A model generated the notes under the pieces. It did no database searches. It worked only from the letters and a program-made list of their open reading frames with translations, and was not told where the DNA came from. The translations under genes were made by a program, and so were the position numbers. From Chromera velia (lineage: Eukaryota; Sar; Chromeraceae), in assembly GCA_018398765.1 (NCBI GenBank), contig JAHBMJ010002260.1:1-64000 (forward strand): 64,000 bases of DNA. Direction: 5' to 3'. This document shows, one piece after another, positions 1 through 11,428 of the stretch. How positions within the stretch are numbered: position 1 is the first letter of the stretch; each line of letters starts with the position of its first letter.

Positions 1-146
1 CGGAGCAAGCTAGCACCCCTTCCATCACCCTAAACTGAAACTGGCTAAAATCTCGAGTTGGGTCTTCACGCCGCACATACACTACATAGGCTTTAGGAAG
101 GTCGTTGTGCCTCAGGATGACACCATGCTTGAAAATCAGGGGTAGC
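1..146 (-). CDS. Possible exon of an unidentified minus-strand gene, cut by the window edge
   Basis: On the minus strand a reading frame stays open from about 145 to the edge and reads like real protein (fragments KAYVVYVRRED and FSQFQFRVMEGVLACS). It has a mixed charged/aromatic composition quite unlike the low-complexity shadow frames nearby. A pyrimidine-containing stretch ending in AAAG lies just before it, so 146 is a plausible splice acceptor, one base ahead of the first full codon; an in-frame stop lies directly upstream of that point. I do not recognise the family. It may belong with the candidate exon at 470-690, but no splice joining the two could be settled. It could also be a decayed mobile-element fragment. 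Confidence 0.35.
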
Positions 147-469
147 CTTTAGTGTTGAAAGCACACAGTATCGACAAATAATCGCTACTTCAGCTTTCCG
201 CTGCCAAACTTTCCCATGCATCCTGCCACCGCAGCCCTCAACATTAATCCTCGATCAAAGATGCAACTCTGGCGTCTGATGCCGTCTTGTGGTCTCGTGC
301 GATTGTTGCGGGGCGATTGCGGGGCGGCATCTGCATGCGATCGAGGCGGGACCGCGCGCAAATGCGGGCAAGACCGCGCCCAAATATTGCGTGCATTTGC
401 GCGCTCGGGAGCCGGCCTGTCCCGGAAAGCGTAAAAAGTCTTTCAATCGTACGTGGCCCCGGAAAGTTT

Positions 470-690
470 TTGGCTGCCGATGACTGTCCCATCAATCCAA
501 AACATTCCAAAACGACATCTTCCTCTGCAGCTAGGTGCTTCGGGTGTCCTGCTACTTCTGACAGTTCCACCCAAAGATCTGCGCTGACACTGTTTGTTTT
601 GCTTAGAAGTTCAATGGCCTGTTTGTTTAGAGCGTCAAGAGCGGATGCTCGCTTGCACACAGGGCAACAAATTTCTGTCTCTATTTGATC
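470..690 (-). CDS. Possible second exon of the unidentified minus-strand gene
   Basis: The minus-strand frame here contains ICCPVCKRASALDALNKQ followed by SADLWVELSEVAG and EEDVVLECFGLMG. It has a CxxC pair and amphipathic helices, which look like a genuine coding stretch. The open frame extends antisense into the first exon of the RINGv/FHA gene, so its upper border is probably a splice acceptor near 690 (AG of a TAG or CAG) rather than the far start. The lower border is unknown; a GT sits near 459. The GC-rich stretch from 310 to 440 below it reads as Arg-rich and is probably not coding. No family recognised. Confidence 0.25.
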
Positions 691-726
691 GAGTTGTTTT
701 GCAGATCGATTGACCGTCGAAACGGA

Positions 727-3700
727 ATGCTGGACACCGAAAACAGGGGGGACCTTTCCCCAAGCGTGAAGACCAATGATGCCTCGATTCCCGGAGAGTC
801 GCGGCGAGGTGGTACCACTCAGTCGAAAAGTTCCCAGAAGGGTAAAAGGCGGCAACCACCCAGCAGTGCTTTAGAGGTGTCCGTCCAAACCTCGACCTGG
901 ATCAACGAGAGCCACGGATTGTTTGATTACGAAGCAGCTCCGAGGGATCAAGTCAAACAAAACTTCTCTTTCGTTTCAGAAGGGATCGGTGCGTCTTCTT
1001 TGATCGACTTTCCCTCGCGGTCCATGTTGTTGCCTCAGAGCTGACCGTCTCCTTCCCTCCCTCCAACTTCTCTGCAGATGAGAAGGAAGTCTATCGAGTT
1101 TATCGGATCGGGAGTCGTATTTCGGTCACCAAAGGCCTCAAGGTGAGTGGCTGCAAACAAGCAAACACAAGGGACTTGAGACAAGGGAGGAAAATGATTT
1201 GCTCCTTAAGCTGTCAGACAGACTGTTCGATGCACACGCGCTAGGGAGGGGATGGTCAATGTTGGGTTGAATCTATTGATAGTTTCCCCTTAACTGGCTG
1301 TAGAAATCAGTGCACCCTTCTGGGAGGTATGCATGGGTCGGTTTGTCTGGTCGTATGACTCTCCCTGGGGCTGTGCTTTTGATACGCCCAACGGCAAGTA
1401 TTTTGCGCTTCGAGGCCTCGCACTTGACCTTTTCGATGCTCTAGAGCTTTTGTAATGACTTTCGTTTTCCAAATGCCAGGCTTTCATTCCACTCTTGCTT
1501 CTTTCCTGCAGCTGCCTGGGAACAGTGGGGGATCCAGTGGGCGCATCAGGTGTCTGCTGCAAATCAGCCGAAACGGAGGTGGGTAGTATAGCAGTCAAAC
1601 AGCCGGATCGGTACTTCCTCTCAGTCTTTGTCTTCCCATTTTCTTTGAGAATTAATCTGGATTTCTTTTTCTTACAGCTTCCTTCCACCTGCACGCACTC
1701 TTGAAATGGAAAGGAACTAACGCGCATGATCTTTCTTTTCTTTCCTGCCTGTTTTGTTTTGCAGACGGGGAGCTGTTTGTCTCACCTCCTGAGCGACACG
1801 CACGAGTGATCACACCCGCCCAGATAGGATCAGCGCCAGGTACCGCGCAACGAAGCCGCTCGGCTTCGCAGTCTCACACGCCCTCGGCGTTGGTGAGAGA
1901 AACGGCCAACGCAGCATCAAGCAGACCCAGCCAGAGCGGTAGCAAAGCCCCTCAGCAGAATTCTGCTTTGGCAGTCGAAGAGGAAGCCCTCGAGTCGGCA
2001 GCCGCTGAGTTTGTTGCTGCTGCCAACGCTGCAGCCGCTGCAGCTTCGTCTTCTTCCTCTTCTGCTGCCGCAGCAGGGAGGCATGCTGGAGGAGCACAGT
2101 CTGGGGCTTCGTCATCTTCAGCCCTTCCCCCCGGAGTGCGAGCAGGTCCTTCCTCGTCCTCTTCCTCTGCTCAAGGCGGGGGAGCAGGATTGCCCCTTCC
2201 TCTTCATGAGGCCGCTCCGGGCCCTACCCGGTCCCTTATGCTGGCAGAGGCCCCCGCCCCCTCTCGTTTGGACTCAGTCGGAACGGAGAGGCATTCTGTT
2301 CCCCTCGCCCACCCGAAAGGACTGTCGGTCAGAGGGAGCGGGAGAGACAAGGACAGAGAGAAGGACCAATCTTCTGCTGGTGCTGCTGGTGCTGGTGCAA
2401 TAGGGGTATCGTTTTCTTCCTCTAGTGCAGCAGCAGGAGCTGCATCATCTACAGTCAACGTCCCCCTCGCGAGCAGCCGAAGGAATGATCATGAATTCTC
2501 CGCCCTCGTCGTCCCCCCTGCCCCCCCCGCTTCCGCTGCCTCTGCCCGTCCCTCCTCTGGGCCTCTGCAACGAGGATCGTTCCCCCCTTTCCCCCCTGGT
2601 CTTTCGTCTGCTGAGCCTTCAGGAGAACAGATGGCTGAAGAAATTCCCCCAGTGCCCGTGCCTGGGGAGCTGGAGCTAGCCCGCGAAATCACAGGAAGGA
2701 CAGAGACGATGCCCGTGCATCGGCGCAACTCCCGCCCGTCTCTGAGCTCCTTCCTTTGGAGATCAGGTGAGAATGCCCCCGAAAGAACACCTGCTCCCTC
2801 ACCCACAGACGAAGAGGCGGGAGACCACGTAGGCGATGGGGGTGGAGAGCATCACCTATCGATCCATCAAGAATACGAGGTCCCCCTTTCTCTCGTCGCA
2901 GTCCATATGCCCGTCAGGCAAGATCGCCACGGGGGGCGAAGAAAGACAATTGGGGGACGGAATCACAAGGGCAACATCTACACTCATGTTGCACTCAGAG
3001 GAGAACATCCGAACACAACGATGCCCCCCTCTCTCGGCGTACACACCGGTAGTGCAGCTACGGCTGGCCTCTCCACATCTGCCGGGGGGAGTGCGTTGGG
3101 TCGTTCCCGTTCTGCTGAGCCTCTGCAGGCCCCCAAGACTGAAAGAGAAAAGGGGTTGGCGAACCGTCAAAAGTCTCTCCCCTCCGACAAGGGAAGCTCA
3201 GCAGAGATCCTCATCGCCCCTGCCACCCACCCCCTCGAGGGCGACCCCTCCCCGTCTGTTCCCTTCCGTCCAGGTCTTACCAAGAGACCCGCTGTCACGA
3301 TCCCCTCCCCTCCCCGTTTCTCTTCTGCAGCTTCTGCCGAGCCCCGCCACCCAGAGGCTCTCAAAGAAGGAGGAGCAAGGGACGGGTCCAGCTCCGCGAG
3401 AGAGGCAGTCAGCGTTTCCGCATCACACAGAAGAGACCCGGTGTTCGAGCCCGGCCCTCTTCGACGGGCCCGATCAGAGGACCGGCCTGAGCACGCAAGC
3501 CCCCTGCCACTCCCCCCCCGGAGAGTCGAGATTGGTGGAGACAACGATCCGACTCCCGCTGCCCTCGCCTCCATTGCGGAAACCCCCGAGCCCCCCGCTT
3601 CCCTCCAGCACCCCCACCCCGACTCGCAGCATGTGTCTGCTCACGCACACCACCAGCAGCAGCAGCAGCAGCAGCAGGGAGGCGCAGGCCGCCACGCGAC

Positions 3701-6659
3701 CCCCCCCTCTCATTCCCGTGCGTCGTCTCGTGGAGGTGCCGGATTGGATACAGAGCACGCAGCAGGTACAGGTGTGGGGGGGGGATTGGCCGATCGCTTG
3801 TGGATTGTTGTCAACTCTCTTCCGAAGAAGCGCGTGTTCCTTTCGACAGACGATGTCGTCAAGCTGGGGAGACACAGGCTGCGCGTGAAGGACGTAGTGA
3901 TGTCCGACACTCAGCCTCGGAGTCTAGACGTGAACACGGGAATCGTCAGACAACCCCCTCCCTCAAGCCTGCACCTCCAGAGACAGACATCAGGCCATAG
4001 TGGTCTCGGTGCTGCCTCCTCCTCTTCTCGAAATCACGGGGGGGGCAATGGGCCGGTGTCATTGAGACACGCTCTCGGGATGGACAGAGACAGAGACGCG
4101 TCCCACCAATCTGAAGGGGAAGCAAGGGAGGGCAGCCTGAGATTCCACAGAGACGCCGAGGAGAGGGAGAGAAGGGACTCCCCTCCCCCCGAGCTTCCCC
4201 GCAGTTCGTCTGAAAACCTCACAGCACGCCTGAGTGGCTCTAGGTCCTTTACACCAGGGGCGGGGGGAAGGGAAAGAGAGAGGCTCCATCAGGAGTTTTC
4301 GGGTGCCTCTCCATCCCCTACTGATGCAGAACCTCCGGCTTGTCGTATTTGTTTGGGCGATGAGGATACCCCCGAGTGTCCTCTGATTGCTCCCTGTCGC
4401 TGTGCCGGGTCGATGCAGTGGGTCCACCTCCCCTGCCTTCGTCATTGGGTGAGGGGGAGATTGAACATTCCGATTCAAGTGCGCAATGCTGCTGCAAACA
4501 ACGAGAGGAATGGTGAGGAGGAAGGGGAGGCGGCTGACGTGGACATGGCTGAGGAAGTTCTGGGGGAGGGAACGACGTTCACTGACGCACGCGCGTTCTG
4601 CTGGAGACCGCTCAACTGTGAGCTCTGCAAAACGCCTTATCCAACAATGGTGGTCAGTTCTTTTGTCAATCACCAGAGTGAATGTGGGAGGCAGTGTGCT
4701 GAAGTGCTACCGGAAAGAAACGTTTTTTCTCCGATCCTCATCCTGCGCTACAAGATTGTTTCTTTCTGAAGTCCTTTGAGACAGTCAGCGCTGAGTGCGC
4801 CGAAAAGTTTTATTCTCATGCGTCTTGTGAGTGATCGCGAGTCTGCGCATAAACAAGAGAATCTTCTCATATTTATCTCATCAATCCGCTTTCTCACTGA
4901 GGGAAGGTGTGGTACAAAAACGCATTTTGTGAAGACTGGGTGTGTGAAAGAAAGCGTTCGCGAGGGTGTGTGCAGGAGTGTTACGGAAGGACATTGGAGT
5001 TGCTTCACATCCCTCGACCTAGAGCACCGTACATCGTGTTCGGTCAGTCAGTCAGTCAGTCAGTTCTAGAGGTCAGGGAGTGGTCGATCGATCATGCAGA
5101 GTCAAGTGAAGGAATGAATGCGTACGTTCTTTCTTGTGCCTTTCATGTTGGCTGAATTTGGTGCCAAGGCTTTCGCAGGACCAAACGGAAATTCGAATGG
5201 AGTCCGACCTTGAACGTTGCATTCTCTTCCATGTTCTTTCTTTCAATGTCCGTCGGCAGGGGTGGATGGATGGATGGATGGATGGATGCTCCCTTTCTGA
5301 TCTTCACATGAAAGAAACTTGCCCGCCTGCCCGGCATTCGAATAACTGGATGATGATGAGTCGGTCGATCGATCGACTGAATGGAGACTCACTCACTCTG
5401 GCTGGATGTATGTGCATACATGGATGACCTGCGTGTGCGGATGCTGTATGATGATAATATCACTGGTGCACGCAGAATCTGCTGTGCGGGCCCCCAACGG
5501 CCAGCGGAACACCGACGGAAGCCTCTCTCTCCAACGGCACCTCTACTTCCTCTCCTTCCACGAGAAGGACCAAATCAAAGTGGTCAGTCAGTCAGTCTCT
5601 CGTCGGTGAACGTACATTGGTTGGATTCGCTATCTCTCACTGTTTCTCTCTCTTTCTTTCTTTCTCTTTCTCCCTCCCTCTCTTTCTCTCTCTTTCTCTC
5701 TCTGTCTCTGTCTGTGGGTGTGTATGCATGTCTCCCTCTCTCACTGCTTTATCAGAGTCATGTCATTTTTTTCCACAGGGCCGAGCGCACGACGCCCTTC
5801 TCCGACTTCCCGACATCTCCATCTCTCGTCACCACGCCACGCTCCGAGTCGAGACGAGAGACTCCCAGGGGAGGCCCAGAGATACCGGCAGGGTCTTGGC
5901 TTCGGAGGGTCTGACTGAAGGGGCTTTGGGTGCTCGTCATCAGAGAGAGTACCGACAGGAAATGAACAGACAAGCGGCCGCCGCAGTCGCGTCAGGCCAC
6001 CCTGAGGGACTGGCAGTCCATCTGGAATTAGTGGAGAGGGGATCCAAGTTCGGCTCTCTGATTGCCTCCAAGGGCCCGGTGAAGGTGCCGAAGAACGCCG
6101 CGATTTCCATTCAGGTACATACGTTTGTTTGTGGTTTGTCGATAGAGCAGCTGGCTCATTCGTTCCTTTTGTGAGTGTGTGCCTTCGTGAAATTTCGAGG
6201 AGTCTTTTGTTTTTCCGTCTTGCAGTCTCTTCTGAGAGCAGGGGTTGAGTTCGTTTCTCTTTCAATTGAAAATCTTCGTTGGTTTTTTTTTTTTTTTGTC
6301 GTTGGAGTTGTGTCTGTCTTCCGAAGTTATCGAAAGAAAGCAAAAACGCAAATGCATACTGCATTCCTTCTTTTGTTCCTTTATTCCCCACTTTTTCTGC
6401 ACTCTTCCTCTTCATTCTCAATTCTTCCATTGGTTCGTTCGGACCGTCCCCCTGCGTTCCTGCCTGGCTGCATGGGTGCTTGCGTTGCGTGCAGGTGGGA
6501 AGAACTGTGATTCGGATCGGGTCAAGGCCGCAACGGTTCTTTGGTCGTCACACGTTTCGCCTCCGTCAGCTCTTCTGTGGGTGCAACAACGAGGACCTGA
6601 TGGAGGACGCAGATGACTTGGAGGTCACCGTTGAAAGACAACAGAGAGTCGCCACGTGA
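727..6659 (+). CDS. RINGv (C4HC3) and FHA domain protein, probable E3 ubiquitin ligase, 8 exons
   Basis: Modelled exons: 727-988, 1078-1142, 1512-1578, 1765-4652, 4976-5042, 5476-5582, 5779-6114 and 6495-6659. All phases agree and give 1318 residues. The start is the first ATG after an in-frame stop. Residues 1-140 hold a short ordered part (EVYRVYRIGSRISVTKG). Residues 140-800 are Ser/Pro/Ala-rich with a poly-Gln run and look disordered. Near 810 a conserved-looking strand pair reads VVKLGRHRLRVKDVV. A RINGv finger starts at about 990: CRIC, CRC, HLPC, then a roughly 50-residue acidic insert, then CELC. Next come LELLHIPRPRAPYIVF, a strand reading FLSFHEKDQIKV, and an FHA core in exon 7 (LRLPDISISRHHATLRV). 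The last exon supplies VGRTVIRIG. In known families RINGv fingers recruit E2 enzymes and FHA domains bind phosphothreonine, so phospho-directed ubiquitination is inferred. No membrane segment is seen, unlike MARCH ligases. Exon 1 could have an untranslated partner upstream. Confidence 0.85.
5043..5064 (+). repeat. (GTCA)n microsatellite overlapping a 5' splice site
   Basis: About five and a half GTCA units begin exactly at the modelled donor of intron 5 of the RINGv/FHA gene. A shorter run of the same unit begins at the donor at 5583. Every unit offers a GTCAGT site, but only the first keeps the frame. Confidence 0.9.
5263..5288 (+). repeat. (TGGA)n microsatellite
   Basis: About six and a half perfect TGGA units inside intron 5 of the RINGv/FHA gene. 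Confidence 0.9.
5641..5713 (+). repeat. CT/TTTC-rich pyrimidine tract
   Basis: An imperfect (CT)n and (TTTC)n run inside intron 6 of the RINGv/FHA gene. It lies about 65 bases before the acceptor and may serve as an extended pyrimidine tract. Confidence 0.8.
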
Positions 6660-6665
6660 GAAAAG

Positions 6666-6687
6666 GAGAGAGAGAGAGAGAGAGAGA
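6666..6687 (+). repeat. (GA)n microsatellite
   Basis: A perfect GA run a few bases after the stop codon of the RINGv/FHA gene, so probably in its 3' untranslated region. Confidence 0.9.
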
Positions 6688-9521
6688 CTCTCTCAATCAT
6701 GCACTGACGCGTCTGAGAGTCTTCTGTCTGTCTGTTTGATCGTCCGGTTTGAAGAAGGGTCCTTCTTTTTTTTTCGTTCCTTTTGTTTCTTTTTCTTTTC
6801 TTGCGACAAAGTCCGTCGGTTTCGTCTCTAAAGTGACTCACTCTTTCTTCTGTCTGTCTTCCTGCTGGCTGGACGGATGAACAGTCGAGAGGGAGGGATG
6901 GCTTGACAGAAAAAAAACGTCGTGTGTGACGTGCCCGGTGGATGCCTCAGGCTCCGTGCCTGTCTGGCTGTTATTTTTGCGTTCCTGTTGGTTGGATTCA
7001 TGTAGACAGAAGTCACAGGTCTCCTTTCGGGTGTCTTCGAGGCACTCGGGGGCTGTGTGTCTCCATCCATTTCTTTCAGACGGAGGGAGCGCAAATGGAT
7101 GAGCAGACAGGAAAGATAGGGTCAAAAGGGTCGGGTGGGCTCTCCGGTCATGACTGCATGGATAGGGGCTCTGCCTGCTTATCACTCCACTTGCTTCCTT
7201 ACTTCCTGCCTCCCTGCCGGGGCGGGCAGGCCGTCTGACAGAGAGACGCAATGGAAATGAATGGGGGAGGGTCGGCTGCTGTTTCTGTTGCGTGACTGAC
7301 TCCGTTAAACAGGCAGGGAGGCCGAGTGGGTGTCCCAACATCGGTTGGTTCATGAGACGATAGGCATCAATCTGCGTTTTTTCTTTTTGTTTTGTTTGTT
7401 TGTTTGTTTGCTTGATTCACTGACCGACACGAGTCATGCATGGATGAGGGGAAGGAAGGTCAGGCAAATCAAATGAATCAATGGATCAATGGATCGATCG
7501 GTAGACCAATGAATGGATGGCATCATTACGGACGGAAGGGGGGGTCAACTGACTGACTGACTGACAAAGCGACGGACTGACAGACAGACAGGGCGGAAGG
7601 AAAGAGAGCGACGGAACTCGCTGGTAGTTATCCTTTCTCTCTTTCTCTCTCTCTCTGTTTGCCCAAAGAGCGAAAGATAGGGTCGGTAGACGGAAGGAAA
7701 AAAGGGTAAAGGACAAAATAGGCTGTTCAGACAAACCGACACTCTTTTCTGTCTCTTTCTTTTGTCTTTTCTTCCGGTTCCACTCAGTGCGGGGGAGGAA
7801 CGGCAAAGGGAGAGAAGAAAGGTTGCTGGTGGCTTCCTTCATTGATTCATGGTTGGTCGTGTGTCGTGTGACCACGTGCTTGTCTGTGCGTCGTCCCTCT
7901 GTCTCTGTGTGTATGAATGCAGAAATGGTTCTTTTACCTTTTCTTTCCTTCTTTCTTACGGTCCTGCTGTTTTGCCGTCTTTTCTACGAAGCGCCTACCA
8001 GCCGTGTTCACTACAAATTCCCTCGGTGGGCCACCCACTTCTCTTCTCTTTTTCTCTGGGCGCACTGGCGCGGCTGTAGATGCCTGCAGACTCAGTTGCA
8101 GAAGAGAGACAGGGTGTGTGTGGGGGGGGGGAGGTCGGATGGATGGACTTTGCGCGTCTGAACGAATGAATGAAGAGTCGGAGAAAGCGAGAAAGAGAAC
8201 GAGGGAAGAAATCGCGCCAAAGTGTGGGCGTCTGCATGGATGGATGGACTGATCATCATATCATCTTCAGGTGGTTCTAATTTCTTCCTTCCCTCTTCTT
8301 CTTTGCTTCCTCCCTCGTTCAGTGGCATTGGCAATCGTATGCCTGCTCTCTTTTCTCCGTGACGTCTCTCTCTGGTTGTCTGGTGGCTGTCCGTCCTCTT
8401 GTCACCTGCCTTCCGACTGCGAATCTTATCGTTCCCTTCCCTGCCTCCCTTCCCTTCCCTCTCACGCCCTCTCTTTCCCCGACCGATTTAATTCCTTCCG
8501 TCTGAGAGCCCGCAGCGGGCACGGACAGGCAGACTAGGGGCAGACCGACTGCGTGCCGAATAGACCAAACAAACAAACGAATGTTCACGTGAACATGTGC
8601 ATGCGTTCACTAATTTATTTATCGACTGACCGGTCTGATATGTTCAGCCCTCATGAATACTTGAGAGACACACACATCCTTCCTTCTTTTCTTTCTTCCG
8701 CTGAAGGAAGGAAGGGAGGGAGGCATTACTGTGTATGGTCCCATATCCTTTCCAGTTGCCGATTCCATCTTGTTGGCGTTGAACAGGGCAGGACAGGTCA
8801 GAAGAAACGGAACTGTACCTCTTCTGCCACCGGCTCCTTGTCGGTCGTGTGGCTTCCAGACAGGCAGACAGGCAGGCACTCACTCACTCAGCTTGCCCCA
8901 CAGACTGACGTCGCCGGAATGAACGAGGAAAAAGGGGAAAAGGTCCGGAAAGATGCAGGGAAAGTAAAGGGAGGGAAGAGGTAAATTCCGGCTCGAGCTA
9001 GGGCCCTTGCGTTTACCTGCTGCCTGCCGGCTGACTGGCACCGTGTTGTCCCTGTGTACAAACAAAGTGAAGGGCAATGATCGAGGCGCTCTTCGTATCT
9101 GCCCCTTCTCGTTCGTTCTCTGTCTCTTTCTCTCCCGCATTACTCGAGTTTTTTGTTCACTTCTTGCATGCATCTGTCTGTCTGTGTGTACTCGATCGAT
9201 CTTTCTGACCACTCGATCAATCGGATGCATGAAAAAAGACGCAGTAGAAGTAGGAATGTGCAGAAAGAAAGCCCTCCAGGCACTCAATCAATTAGCACGT
9301 TCACTTTCGTTTGATGGACGGACGACTTTAACCCTCTTTTCTTACGTCGCTTAGATTTCTTGTTCTTGTTATTGTTGTTGGGTGAAAGGAGGAGAGAGGT
9401 GACGAATAATGTTGTTTGTGCATTTTCATGGCGAGACAATGTTCCTTCGTCTTTTTTGAATTCTGTTAAGTAGAGATGAAAGAAGGGCCGAATGCATGAG
9501 GAACGACAGACGTGTGTGTTT

Positions 9522-9660
9522 AAAGAAAGAAAGGAAGGCGGGAAGGCAGGAAGGAAGAGGGAGAAAGAAAGGAAGGGAGGAAGGAAGGAAGGAAGGAAAG
9601 AAAGGAAGAAAGAAAGGAAGGAAGGAAGAGGAAACAAAGAGAGAAAGACAAAAAGAGAGT
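9522..9660 (+). repeat. (GGAA)n purine tract
   Basis: About 140 bases of nearly pure purine, mostly GGAA and AAAG units. The complementary strand is all pyrimidine, so triplex-type structure is possible. Confidence 0.85.
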
Positions 9661-10134
9661 GCTCCTTTTTGGACTTCAAGAAGACGAAGGAAGGAAGAGG
9701 GGCGATTTGGGTAGGAGGAATCCTTTCTGGACGATCCCACAGTCTGCATGCTGTGCGCATGTAGGCCGAGGAAAACGAGGGCCGGGGTGTATGTATGTAT
9801 GCGCGTGTGTATGTTCAGATGCTCCTTGTGAAGGGTCTATCTCAAATCAGGAAGGCTAGGCAGGTGAGCAGGCTCTCTTTTTCCTTCAAGATGAACAGAC
9901 GGAGAGAGAGAAACAGAAAGACTGACAGACAGGCACGCAAACAGACAGCCGAGAGCAGAAGCTTGTCCACCTGCCTCACTGCCTGCCTGGATGAATTGAT
10001 GGGAAACATAGCGCGACACCACAGCGAAGGGGGAGAGCACAGCGTGCTTCTTTTCAGATATGCTGACGATGAATCTAAATAACTCTAAGGTCTTGATGTC
10101 AGAACACGCGGCCCTTCATTCCGTCTGCCCGTCG

Positions 10135-10162
10135 TCTCTCTCTCTCTCTCTCTCTCTCTCTC
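10135..10162 (+). repeat. (CT)n microsatellite
   Basis: A perfect run of 14 CT units in non-coding DNA. Confidence 0.9.
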
Positions 10163-10480
10163 ATGGCATTCAATTCAGGGATGCATGAAGGGATGACGGG
10201 GACCGCCTTTAAGGGGGGGTGGGAGGACAGGAAGAACAAGATAAGACGTCCATGCACGCGCTGTTCAGACCGACATGTCGCCTCCCTCAGCAGCTGCAGG
10301 TTGCAGTCAGGATTCGAAGGAGGGAGGCGGCTGTGGAGCTACACTCCCATTCAGCACACTAATTCTCTCGCTGGTTCTGCGACAGTGAGTGACAGGATGA
10401 CGAAAGAGAAGACCTGAGTGGACCCCTCACCCACCCAGCAAACAGAATTTGAAGAACAGCATTACTGGGTGGCATTTGAG

Positions 10481-10502
10481 TGCATGCATGCATGCATGCA
10501 TG
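10481..10502 (+). repeat. (TGCA)n self-complementary microsatellite
   Basis: Five perfect TGCA units followed by TG. The unit is its own reverse complement, so the run can form a hairpin. Confidence 0.9.
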
Positions 10503-11190
10503 TGCTTTTAGATGTGCTTGTGCGTCTGTCTGCGCACTCCGATGAATGAACGATGAGTTCTTTCCTCTGCTCTGTACGTCAGTCAGTGTCTGCTGAATTA
10601 ATTGTCTGAGTGATCGACCATTGGGTTTTTTTTTTCTGTGAGGTGGCCGGTCTTCGTTCGGGCAGTGAGTGCAGTGCTCTAGCTGAGTGCACAGTCTACC
10701 TGCAGACCCCCCGTGATTGATTGAAGGTTTAATTGTGCGTGTTTCCTTTCTTTCTTGTTTGCTTTCTTCCTTCCTTCTTTTCGACCTCAGCCTTTTCTAC
10801 CTTCCTACCCGCTTTCATGCCTGTGTGCTCATGCATGCATATGAAAAGCAGAAATTGGCACGGGAACGTGAACGTCGATCTGCATGCAACGGGGGATGCC
10901 CTCGCCCCCCTCAGAGTGCACTTAACATCAACACATGTGTCTGCATGGGTGCGCCGTCCGTCCTTTCCCTTGGTTTGCCTGAATGGGTTTTAAGTGACTC
11001 GCTGTCTCCCCTATGCACTGCGTTTGTGTTCCGCGTACTGCTACATGCATGCATAATAATGTGTTTTGTCTCCGAATTTGACACTTCCCCTCAGGCTGAC
11101 CGTGCCGCGCTGCCGGTGGGGGAGATGCGTAATGTGTTTTTTTGCATGATGCATGCCTCATGCAATCGATGCTATCAATGATTTGCTAGA

Positions 11191-11393
11191 TAATTTGACA
11201 ATAAATCAATCGTACACCGCTTCGGACGCCGCTTCTCAATTTGAATCTCAAAAGGACAATCATAGATTATTGATCAAGCGTTTATTATATTATTGTTAAA
11301 TTAGACGTCAGAGTTTAGTTCAGAGTTCACTGAGCTAGGAGTGGTTTCTATATTTATGTATTTTATATTATATTCTCCAAAATGAAAATATAA

Positions 11394-11428
<35 letters not shown>

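Larger units (their letters stand above)
6660..11190. other. 4.5-kb non-coding stretch rich in microsatellites
   Basis: I found no exon here on either strand. The open frames are translations of CT/GA, TTTG, GGAA, CTGT and TGCA repeats (runs of Leu/Ser/Phe or Arg/Lys/Glu) and show no domain. Tetranucleotide repeats such as ACTG and GGAA recur throughout. Part may be 3' untranslated region of the upstream gene. A few short exons without a recognisable family could be missed. Confidence 0.6.

Noticed and set aside
2836-3888. A 350-codon plus-strand frame
   Set aside because: A shadow of the long exon 4 of the RINGv/FHA gene in another frame, with no domain.
5043-5064. CRISPR-like regular repeats
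   Set aside because: Simple 4-base microsatellites without spacers, and the window is eukaryotic.
9284-9760. A minus-strand 158-codon frame rich in Phe/Ser/Leu
   Set aside because: It is only the translation of the GGAA/TTCC tract and its flanks.
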